Assembly (NCBI GenBank): GCA_017434685.1
Contig: JAFREV010000085.1
Span: 1 to 9,853 of the forward strand
Source: Mogibacterium sp.
GTDB lineage: Bacteria; Bacillota; Clostridia; Peptostreptococcales; Anaerovoracaceae
Reading direction: 5' to 3'
DNA length: 9,853 bases
This document shows, piece after piece, positions 1-6,194 of this stretch. How positions within the stretch are numbered: the first letter of the stretch is position 1; each line of letters begins with the position of its first letter. The position numbers were made by a program, and so were the translations under genes. The notes beneath the pieces are model-generated. The model was not told the origin of the DNA, ran no database searches, and saw only the letters and a list, made by a program, of their open reading frames with translations.

Positions 1-329
1 TCAAGAGACTGCTCAAACTGTGGCTGGCATACTGGAACTTCTCGGTCATTCCGCTGAGGGCATCGTTTGTATTCGGACTCTTTTCAGCCGCAACCGGAGT
101 GATACTGTCTATATATCTCATTATCAATAAGATACTGTCGCCTGACCTGCCTGTAGGTTGGTCATCCATGATGTGCGTACTCGTACTGCTCTTCGGCATC
201 ATACTGATGGTGCTGGGCATCGCCGGTGAGTACCTGGGAAAGATTATTTTGATTTTGAACAATACACCTCAATATATAATCAGAGAAACAGCTAATATTA
301 AGGAAAAGGATAAGAGTTCTGAGCAATGA
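1..329 (+). CDS. Family 2 glycosyltransferase, GtrB/CsbB/ArnC-like, C-terminal fragment (5' end outside window)
   Basis: Only the last 108 or so codons are present, open in frame from base 3 to the TGA at 327-329; the catalytic GT-A domain lies to the left of the window. What remains is the membrane anchor typical of polyprenyl-phosphate glycosyltransferases: a short 'IPLRA' amphipathic stretch, a first membrane helix (roughly 63-133), a short loop, a second helix (roughly 165-230), then the family signature 'GIAGEYLGKI' followed by a 'PQYIIRE' tail, which corresponds to the G-x-x-GEYLGR...RPxYIIRE ending of GtrB/CsbB-type enzymes. Such enzymes transfer a sugar from a nucleotide sugar to undecaprenyl phosphate on the cytoplasmic face. 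Its stop overlaps the start of the ATP-grasp gene by four bases (ATGA), so the two are probably translationally coupled. The sugar cannot be deduced from this part. Confidence 0.85.
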   Translation, partial: KRLLKLWLAYWNFSVIPLRASFVFGLFSAATGVILSIYLIINKILSPDLPVGWSSMMCVLVLLFGIILMVLGIAGEYLGKIILILNNTPQYIIRETANIKEKDKSSEQ

Positions 330-1537
330 AAAAAATCATGATTTTAGGAGCGGGAATCTATCAGGTCCCGCTCATTAAAAAAGCGAAAGACATGGGACTG
401 TACACGATAGTTCTGAGCATACCCGGAGACTATCCGGGCTTTGAATTAGCTGATAAAACCTATTACTGTAACACGTCGGACAAAGTCAGTGCCCTTGAGA
501 TAGCTCAGAATGAAAAGATTGACGCTATCTGCACCACGGGTACGGATGTGGCGGTATCGACCATCGGATATGTAAACAGCAAGATGGGTCTTTGCGGCAT
601 TACGGAAGACGCCGCCAACTGCACGACGGATAAAGTGAAAATGCAAAAGGCTTTTCATGGCGGTGGCGTAAACGCAGCAGAGTATGTTGTCGTAAGAACC
701 GCCGAAGAGGCTGTCGAGGCAGCCAAGAAGATAGGATTCCCGGTAGTGGTCAAATGCGTGGACAGTTCGGGAAGCAGAGGCATCACAACAGTGTTTGAGG
801 AAAAGGATGTCGCTGCTGCATTCGAGGAGTCAATTAAATACTCACGTCAGGACTATGTTCTGGTAGAGCAAAGACTGACGGGACATGAGCTGTGCATCAG
901 CGGCTTCGTTCAAAAGGGCAAGGTCGCATTCCTCGCACCTCACCACAAATATTCCGTAAAGAAGAACAATATACCTATATCCATAGGTCATAGTTTCCCG
1001 TACCACTGCGATCAGAGAACCTACGACAACATCGCTGCCGAAATGCAAAAGGTCGTGGATGCGACGGGAATAGACAGCTGCGCATTCAATGCCGATGCCT
1101 TTGATGACGACGGAGAGATAAGCATTATCGAGGTCGGCGGACGTGCGGGTGCGACATGCATACCTGAGCTTATCGCAATTCACTACGGGGTGGATTACTA
1201 CAAGATGGTAATTGAGAACGCACTCGGAAACACCTACGATGTTTCAATCAAGGAAGACAGAGTTCCGTGCAAGGCAAGACTTCTTATGAGTCCTGTCGAC
1301 GGAACCATCACGGATATAGATGAGGACAAACTGGAATCGATGCGCGGCGAATACACGCAGATCCAGCTTGACTTCCCTGCCGGACACGCCGTTGAGGAGA
1401 TGATAAACGGAACCTGCAGAATAGGCCATGTCATCGCTCCTACGGATGATGAGACCGAGCACAACAAGATAGTCGATGCTGTATATGACAGCATTTACGT
1501 GGATAACAAATCGCTTAAAGAACTATGGACAAAGTAA
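326..1537 (+). CDS. ATP-grasp ligase (PurK/carbamoyl-phosphate-synthase-like fold), substrate unknown
   Basis: A soluble 403-residue protein. The N-terminus is a Rossmann-like pre-ATP-grasp domain with a glycine turn 'LGAGIYQ' (7-13). An ATP-grasp domain follows: the first ATP-binding lysine is K143 in 'VVVKC', the flexible glycine/serine loop is 'SGSRGI' (148-153), the hinge is 'VLVEQ' with E181, and the metal/phosphate site is D257 plus 'IEVGGRAG' with E269 and R273. The familiar E-x-N-x-R is E-x-G-G-R here, as in some PurK- or PylC-like subfamilies, so this need not mean loss of activity. A C-terminal domain of about 90 residues completes the usual layout. ATP-grasp enzymes activate a carboxylate as an acyl phosphate and join it to an amine or other nucleophile. 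Placement between a lipid-sugar synthase and a flippase pair suggests it acts on the sugar or its precursor (inference). Start ATG at 326 overlaps the upstream stop; the purine-rich stretch upstream gives only a weak Shine-Dalgarno. Confidence 0.88.
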   Translation: MKKIMILGAGIYQVPLIKKAKDMGLYTIVLSIPGDYPGFELADKTYYCNTSDKVSALEIAQNEKIDAICTTGTDVAVSTIGYVNSKMGLCGITEDAANCTTDKVKMQKAFHGGGVNAAEYVVVRTAEEAVEAAKKIGFPVVVKCVDSSGSRGITTVFEEKDVAAAFEESIKYSRQDYVLVEQRLTGHELCISGFVQKGKVAFLAPHHKYSVKKNNIPISIGHSFPYHCDQRTYDNIAAEMQKVVDATGIDSCAFNADAFDDDGEISIIEVGGRAGATCIPELIAIHYGVDYYKMVIENALGNTYDVSIKEDRVPCKARLLMSPVDGTITDIDEDKLESMRGEYTQIQLDFPAGHAVEEMINGTCRIGHVIAPTDDETEHNKIVDAVYDSIYVDNKSLKELWTK

Positions 1538-1893
1538 AAGATTATATCCTTTTGCATATTTGCGTGCTGGTATTCTCTTTTACCGGTGTGTTTACGAAGT
1601 TCGCGGCAAATGCATTGAACGCGGGCGGTTTCAGGAATCCGCAATTATATATCTTCGTCTTTTTAATGCTCTTTGACTGCCTGGTCTACGCATTCTTTTG
1701 GCAGAAGGTTATCAAGAATATAAATCTGAACGTCGGATATGCGAACAAAAGCGTCTACCTCGTATGGGCACAGCTTTGGGCATATCTGATTTTCGGAGAA
1801 CACATTTCATTTCGTTGTATCATCGGCATGATAGTAATTGTAATCGGGGTAATAGTCGTCTCGATGAATGCCGATTATGAAGAGGAGCAGTGA
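1525..1893 (+). CDS. Small four-helix SMR/EamA-like membrane protein, probable subunit 1 of a lipid-sugar flippase
   Basis: A 122-residue protein with four predicted helices at about 8-26, 40-63, 76-91 and 96-115, the size and topology of small multidrug resistance (SMR)/DMT proteins. The second half carries the family pattern: W81, then 'FGE' (90-92), then 'IIGM' (99-102) and a glycine-containing last helix, similar to EmrE and to ArnE/ArnF. Helix 1 lacks the membrane glutamate (Glu14 of EmrE) needed for proton-coupled drug export. A second gene of the same kind follows at once, so a heterodimer like ArnE/ArnF, which moves undecaprenyl-phosphate-aminoarabinose across the membrane, is the best model. 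The start lies 13 bases inside the ATP-grasp gene, with no strong ribosome binding site, which points to translational coupling. The C-terminus is acidic and probably cytoplasmic. The flippase role is inferred from context; the fold is well supported. Confidence 0.8.
   Translation: MDKVKDYILLHICVLVFSFTGVFTKFAANALNAGGFRNPQLYIFVFLMLFDCLVYAFFWQKVIKNINLNVGYANKSVYLVWAQLWAYLIFGEHISFRCIIGMIVIVIGVIVVSMNADYEEEQ
1881..1887 (+). promoter_or_regulatory. Ribosome binding site that favours the ATG at 1901 for the second SMR-like gene
   Basis: AGAGGAG sits at the 3' end of the preceding gene, 13 bases before ATG 1901. The reading frame is open back to an ATG at 1868, but that start has no Shine-Dalgarno and would add a hydrophilic 11-residue leader before the first membrane helix. 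The spacing to 1901 is longer than ideal, so the choice is likely rather than certain. Confidence 0.5.
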
Positions 1894-1900
1894 GCGGACC

Positions 1901-2236
1901 ATGTCACCATATTTACTGATGTTATTCGGCGCCACTGTTTTCTCGGCATACTCCCAGGTATTGCTCAAACAGAGCGCCAAGGAAGAGCACAAGAGCTTGC
2001 TCTATGAATATCTGAACTGGCGGGTTATTACGGCATATATAATGGCCTTCGGCGTGCTATTTGTAAACATGTACGCATTTACCAAGATCGATATGCGCTA
2101 CGGATCTGTCGTAGATACTTTTACATATTTCCTGGTAATGATATTTTCGTATTTCCTGCTTAAGGAAAAATTCAACAGGAGGCAGCTGCTGGGCAACCTC
2201 ATAATAATTTCCGGCATTCTGATTTACACACTTTAG
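1901..2236 (+). CDS. Small four-helix SMR/EamA-like membrane protein, ArnE-like, probable subunit 2 of a lipid-sugar flippase
   Basis: Read from ATG 1901 this is a 111-residue protein (122 residues if the ATG at 1868 is used). Four helices are visible at about 3-22, 42-60, 70-87 and 95-111. Helix 1 contains 'SAYSQVLLKQSA' (15-26), which resembles the S-x-A-x-Q...K-Q-A pattern at the start of ArnE. The second half has the DMT pattern 'LLKEKF' with E89, then 'LLGN' and a glycine-containing last helix. As in its partner, no acidic residue sits in helix 1, which argues against drug/proton exchange. The gap to the preceding gene is seven bases and to the following YfhO gene four bases. Together with the neighbour it probably forms a heterodimer that flips an undecaprenyl-phosphate sugar to the outer face, delivering substrate to YfhO. 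The role is inferred; family membership is well supported. Confidence 0.8.
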   Translation: MSPYLLMLFGATVFSAYSQVLLKQSAKEEHKSLLYEYLNWRVITAYIMAFGVLFVNMYAFTKIDMRYGSVVDTFTYFLVMIFSYFLLKEKFNRRQLLGNLIIISGILIYTL

Positions 2237-2240
2237 ATAA

Positions 2241-4994
2241 ATGAAAGAACCGGCTATCAAAGAATCAAGAAAGACGATCTTGAATAACGGATGGATTAAA
2301 GCATTCCTGCTATACACGGCATTGTTCTGCGTGTTCGTAGTAGGAATTTTTTCTGTGCTTCTGATCGAGCACAGGTCTTTCATGCAGTTCCACGATGCGT
2401 ACAAGCAAGGGGCCTATCATCTTATAGAGATCCGAAACCAGCTGCGAAACATCATTAGTGGCGAGGGCTTCTCATACTGGTCCTGGTACGAGGGGATGGG
2501 GCTCGACGAACCGCTCGAGAATTTCATCGACCCGTTTGCAATAATCGGATCGATGTTCCCGATTCGTTATCTGGAGCTTGGATTCACCTTTGCGGCTCTT
2601 CTCCGGATGTATTTCGGAGGCATCGCATTCCTGCTCTATTCAAGGGAGGTCGGAACGGCAAAGCGCAAAGCCGTACTCGCATCCGTCCTGTATGTATTCT
2701 CGGCCTGCTTTATCGGGCTGGCTCTGAGGCAGAGCGAACTCCTCATAAACGCATACCTCTTCCCATTGCTGGTCGCATCGACCGAGAGGATATACAAGGG
2801 GAAGAGCCCCGTGCCGTTCATTCTGGTTGTTGCATACTACTCGATGAGTTCGATTTATCTGGCATATATGTCGGGCTTGGTAATTGTGATGTACATCGCA
2901 ATCAGGTATTTCGCATACGAAAAGGAGGGAACCAAGGCCGCTGGTTATATCAGGAATCTGCTGAGCTTTATGGCTTACGGGATAATAGGACTTATGATAT
3001 CCGGCGTCGCCACGATCTTTTCCTACTACACTCTGAAGAGAGCATCCACCGGAGCCACGAGCGGTATGTACGGAGCGCTGTTTGATGCGGACTGGTATCT
3101 GACCTTCGGCAAAATGCTGATGGGAACTGGAGCGACCTATGACTACAGCGACGTGGGCATCCCGATGCTCTCGATACTCCTTATTCCTGTGGCCGTTCGC
3201 AGATGCAGCAAGAAGTCAACCAACACGATAATGTTCATCATCTTGTTTATAATGATGCTCATTCCGTTTTTCTCGAGCATGTTCAACGGATTCGGCTATG
3301 TTACATTCAGGTGGTCTTACACATTGCTCTTCTTTGCAGTATGCTGCGGAATCGAGCAGTTGGATATTCGAATAATTCGAGAAAAAACGAACATCGTCCT
3401 CGCGGCGGTCTCTCTGGCTGTCATGACCGTGTGGACGTTCGTGCTATACAAAACTGAAGTAATAGACATCAGCAGAACAGGCTCTGTATATGTGCCGCTT
3501 CAGCTCGCTGCGGGCCTTGCTATGCTGGCTGTGCTGATCATATGCGGCAGAAAGGGAAGGATAGGAAAAACCGCTTATGCACTCCTTCTCATAATACCTC
3601 TGGTGAGCCTGTCCGCCGGATGGTCACGCGGATTCACGAATAACATCGAGGAGTTTGCGCACAATTCATCGGTATATAACAATCTTCAAAAATCCGCCCT
3701 GCGTGCAGGAAAGGATATAGAGGATAAGGGCTTTTACAGGATTGATTCCATAGACGGAATATCGAGACACGGAAACCTCAAACATCCTTCAAACGAGAAT
3801 ATATGGTGGCAGACCAACAATCTGTTCATATACAACAGCCGCCTGCCGCAGAGGCTCATAGACTTCAATGTCGCGATGGGCAACAGCTACGGCTATGCGC
3901 GGAGGGTATATATAATATCGAACGGCAACCGCCCGGGTCTCGACTTCATCAGCGGTGTCAGATACTTCCTCGGAAACGACAGCAAGAATACCGAGCATAA
4001 CGATTCGGATAATTATGCCGATTACGGATTTGAAAGATCGGGGGAGACAGACGGAGTCACCGTCCTTAAGAACAAATACGATGTCGATATGGGATTTGTT
4101 CTCGGCCGGGTGATGAGCGAGAGTGATTATGATAAACTCGGACGTGCAGAGAAAGAGCAGGCTCTGCTGCAGGCCGTCGTCGTGCCGGACGAGCATCTCG
4201 GAAAGTGCGAAGGACTGAGTATAGCAGACGCGAGCGATTTGGAGTTCGATGTTAAGAGACTGCCGTTTGAAGTCGCAGATGCAGACGGAATTACATATGA
4301 AGACGGTCGCGTAAAGGCTGAAAAAGGTGGGGCATCATTTGTCATAAAACTGAAAGATGTTCCCGAAAGCCAGTTATTGGTATCTTTCGATAATCTTCTC
4401 AGAAACTCAGAAGACGGCCGGGACAGCGCATCCTTTGAGGTATATGCGGAGACAGACAGGGTAAAGAAACTCGCGATCAATCAGAAGAGCAGGCAGGGCG
4501 TAGAGGGCCTCAAAGACTACGATCTGAGCATGGGAGTCTGCAAGGGAGATATGGGTATCAGGATAAGTTTCTCAGCGAAAGGCAACTATACATTTGACGA
4601 CTTTTATGTGTCGGCAATGGGTCTCGAAAACTATGATAAGTTCGCTTCGGAGTGCGTAAGAAACGGTTTTATCACCGAAAAGTACAGCGGTAAACTCGTC
4701 GAGGGCAGCGTGAATGCAGAAAAAGACGGAATACTCTTCCTGTCTATTCCGGCTTATGAAAACTGGGATATCTACATAGACGGAGATAAGGCGGATACCA
4801 TAAGAGATTTGGACAAAGCATTTGTCGGAGCGAGGATTTCCAAGGGGCAGCACTCCGTAACTCTCAAATACAACAACAGATACGTGAAATACGGAGCGAT
4901 GTTGTCACTGGCGGGTATTATCGCTATGGCAGTTGCCGTGCTGATTAATAAAAGAAATACACAGCAGAATAATAGTAAAAAGAAGAGAAACTAA
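2241..4994 (+). CDS. YfhO-type membrane glycosyltransferase (GT-C-like), 917 aa
   Basis: A large polytopic protein of the YfhO family; Bacillus subtilis YfhO, about 860 residues, works with CsbB to add GlcNAc to lipoteichoic acid. The first helix (about 19-42) is followed by 'FHDAYKQ' (50-56); D52 sits where GT-C enzymes carry the acidic residue of the first extracellular loop and is the likely catalytic base. About a dozen helices fill the first 470 residues, then a large soluble extracytoplasmic domain runs to about 880, ending with the family motif 'SIPAYENWDIYIDG' (835-848) and 'KGQHSVTLKY' (867-876). A final helix (about 884-903) and a lysine-rich cytoplasmic tail close the protein. The expected role is transfer of a lipid-linked sugar to a wall or lipid-anchored polymer outside the cell. 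It starts four bases after the preceding stop with no clear Shine-Dalgarno, so translation is probably coupled. Family call is firm; acceptor and sugar are unknown. Confidence 0.9.
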   Translation: MKEPAIKESRKTILNNGWIKAFLLYTALFCVFVVGIFSVLLIEHRSFMQFHDAYKQGAYHLIEIRNQLRNIISGEGFSYWSWYEGMGLDEPLENFIDPFAIIGSMFPIRYLELGFTFAALLRMYFGGIAFLLYSREVGTAKRKAVLASVLYVFSACFIGLALRQSELLINAYLFPLLVASTERIYKGKSPVPFILVVAYYSMSSIYLAYMSGLVIVMYIAIRYFAYEKEGTKAAGYIRNLLSFMAYGIIGLMISGVATIFSYYTLKRASTGATSGMYGALFDADWYLTFGKMLMGTGATYDYSDVGIPMLSILLIPVAVRRCSKKSTNTIMFIILFIMMLIPFFSSMFNGFGYVTFRWSYTLLFFAVCCGIEQLDIRIIREKTNIVLAAVSLAVMTVWTFVLYKTEVIDISRTGSVYVPLQLAAGLAMLAVLIICGRKGRIGKTAYALLLIIPLVSLSAGWSRGFTNNIEEFAHNSSVYNNLQKSALRAGKDIEDKGFYRIDSIDGISRHGNLKHPSNENIWWQTNNLFIYNSRLPQRLIDFNVAMGNSYGYARRVYIISNGNRPGLDFISGVRYFLGNDSKNTEHNDSDNYADYGFERSGETDGVTVLKNKYDVDMGFVLGRVMSESDYDKLGRAEKEQALLQAVVVPDEHLGKCEGLSIADASDLEFDVKRLPFEVADADGITYEDGRVKAEKGGASFVIKLKDVPESQLLVSFDNLLRNSEDGRDSASFEVYAETDRVKKLAINQKSRQGVEGLKDYDLSMGVCKGDMGIRISFSAKGNYTFDDFYVSAMGLENYDKFASECVRNGFITEKYSGKLVEGSVNAEKDGILFLSIPAYENWDIYIDGDKADTIRDLDKAFVGARISKGQHSVTLKYNNRYVKYGAMLSLAGIIAMAVAVLINKRNTQQNNSKKKRN

Positions 4995-5022
4995 AAAAGA
5001 GAAAAGCGGAACAAAAGAAATA

Positions 5023-5039
5023 GACGATTGTTAATCGTC
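5023..5039 (-). terminator. Weak hairpin at the convergent operon junction, possible terminator of the minus-strand operon
   Basis: GACGATT and AATCGTC form a perfect 7-bp stem with a 3-base loop, overlapping the stop codon of the minus-strand SGNH gene. Read on the minus strand it is followed by a T-rich but interrupted run; read on the plus strand there is no T tract. The stem is short and AT-containing, so termination activity is uncertain. It lies in the only space (36 bases) between the two convergent operons and no better candidate is seen there. Confidence 0.35.
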
Positions 5040-6182
5040 CATTTCTGAAAGTGCTCTGATAGGTCTGCGCCTGTCGCGAAGCTTAAACTCGTGCTTCGTG
5101 TACGGATCGTCAGCGTGGGCTTTCATATAAGCATCGAAGTAGCGATAAAGTCTGTCGTTGTAGACGACACTTTCTTCCCACTCGGCCTTATCCTTTTCGG
5201 ATAACTGAGTGGGTTTTAAATCGTATTTTTTTTGGATGTACTCTCCGAGGTAATTGGAGAACATACGCTGGCCCGTGGCGAGCATGTGATGATCGTCGAA
5301 GAAATCTTCTTTAGTCAGACCGATTTCTTTGGTCTTGCGGTCGAAGTCGACGTAGTCGAAACCGGCTTCGCGGATAATCTGTCCTGCGTAATTACACCTC
5401 ATCTGCCTCTGGTAATATTTCTTCTGAGACATTATGTGCGGGTAGCAAACAAAGAGTATATTCTTTATGGATGATTTCTTGCATTCCTCCAGGAAATCTC
5501 GCAGGGCTTCCTCGGCGTCAGGATTGAGCTCCATCATTTCCTCTTCGGTCGGATAGTACGGATATTCCTTAATCTTGTCGCGGTACATATTGGACTGCGA
5601 GCCTCTCAGAATGGCGTGGCCGTTCTTCATCATAAACATCTTATCCAGCACGTCGTCCTGCGGGAACTCGCTCCAGTTCTCGTGATACTTGCAGATAGGG
5701 AAGAAGGTCTCTATTGCATCGGCGGTATCATCCGACATCTCCCTTATCATATTAACTTTGACCATGGAGAAAGGCATGCACTCGGCGAGTCTGTCGTATG
5801 CACTTCTCCTGTGTATGTATTTATTCTCCAGATAGGTGCAGCCGTTGATCTCAACTATCAGCAGCTCAGGATTTTGAGTTCTCTCTATATCGCGGAGCTC
5901 GTATTTCCAAAGAGGTACCGGATTTACGGTGAAGGCAAAAGGAGCACTGGTGAATCCGAAGTTCTTGTAGATCTCAGGAGCAGCGAAGCCCTGTGTTATC
6001 TCGGAGGCACCCATGATAACGACATCGATAGTGCCGTGGTCTTCTTCATAGTAGCCCTGAAGATTCAGTCCCTCGAGGTCGTATCTTCTGGTCACGAATT
6101 CTTCGAGCACCCAAACGCTTGCCCAAACGGCTGCTATCATGCATATTATTCCCAAACTTCTTTTAAGCACTTTCTTAGTCAT
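5031..6182 (-). CDS. Membrane-anchored SGNH/DltD-like acyltransfer protein paired with the MBOAT
   Basis: A 383-residue protein with an N-terminal membrane anchor (about 8-27) and an extracytoplasmic alpha/beta domain. 'VIMGASEI' (55-62) places S60 as the SGNH block I nucleophile, and 'DFFDDHHML' (293-301) gives the D-x-x-H pair D296/H299, as in DltD ('DFYDxxH'-like) and AlgX/AlgJ-like partners of MBOAT proteins. A charged segment of about 80 residues follows the catalytic histidine, rich in K, R, D and E. In such pairs the MBOAT passes an acyl group across the membrane and the SGNH partner transfers it to a polysaccharide or teichoic acid. The gene starts 12 bases after the MBOAT stop on the same strand with only a poor Shine-Dalgarno, so it is the second gene of that operon. 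DltD itself is less likely because no dltA or dltC is adjacent. The acceptor polymer is unknown. Confidence 0.8.
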   Translation of the reverse strand: MTKKVLKRSLGIICMIAAVWASVWVLEEFVTRRYDLEGLNLQGYYEEDHGTIDVVIMGASEITQGFAAPEIYKNFGFTSAPFAFTVNPVPLWKYELRDIERTQNPELLIVEINGCTYLENKYIHRRSAYDRLAECMPFSMVKVNMIREMSDDTADAIETFFPICKYHENWSEFPQDDVLDKMFMMKNGHAILRGSQSNMYRDKIKEYPYYPTEEEMMELNPDAEEALRDFLEECKKSSIKNILFVCYPHIMSQKKYYQRQMRCNYAGQIIREAGFDYVDFDRKTKEIGLTKEDFFDDHHMLATGQRMFSNYLGEYIQKKYDLKPTQLSEKDKAEWEESVVYNDRLYRYFDAYMKAHADDPYTKHEFKLRDRRRPIRALSEMDD

Positions 6183-6194
6183 TATTAAAATCTT

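Noticed and set aside
1525..2236. Reading the SMR-like pair as a multidrug efflux pump such as EbrAB.
   Set aside because: Both lack the helix 1 glutamate required for proton-coupled drug export, and both sit inside a lipid-sugar operon.
3789..4196. A 135-codon minus-strand open frame inside the YfhO-type gene.
   Set aside because: The plus-strand frame has firm family motifs over its full length; the antisense frame shows no domain pattern and is a shadow.
5616..6188. A 190-codon open frame on the plus strand opposite the SGNH gene.
   Set aside because: It lies wholly antisense to a gene with clear catalytic motifs, has no ribosome binding site of note and gives no recognisable protein pattern.
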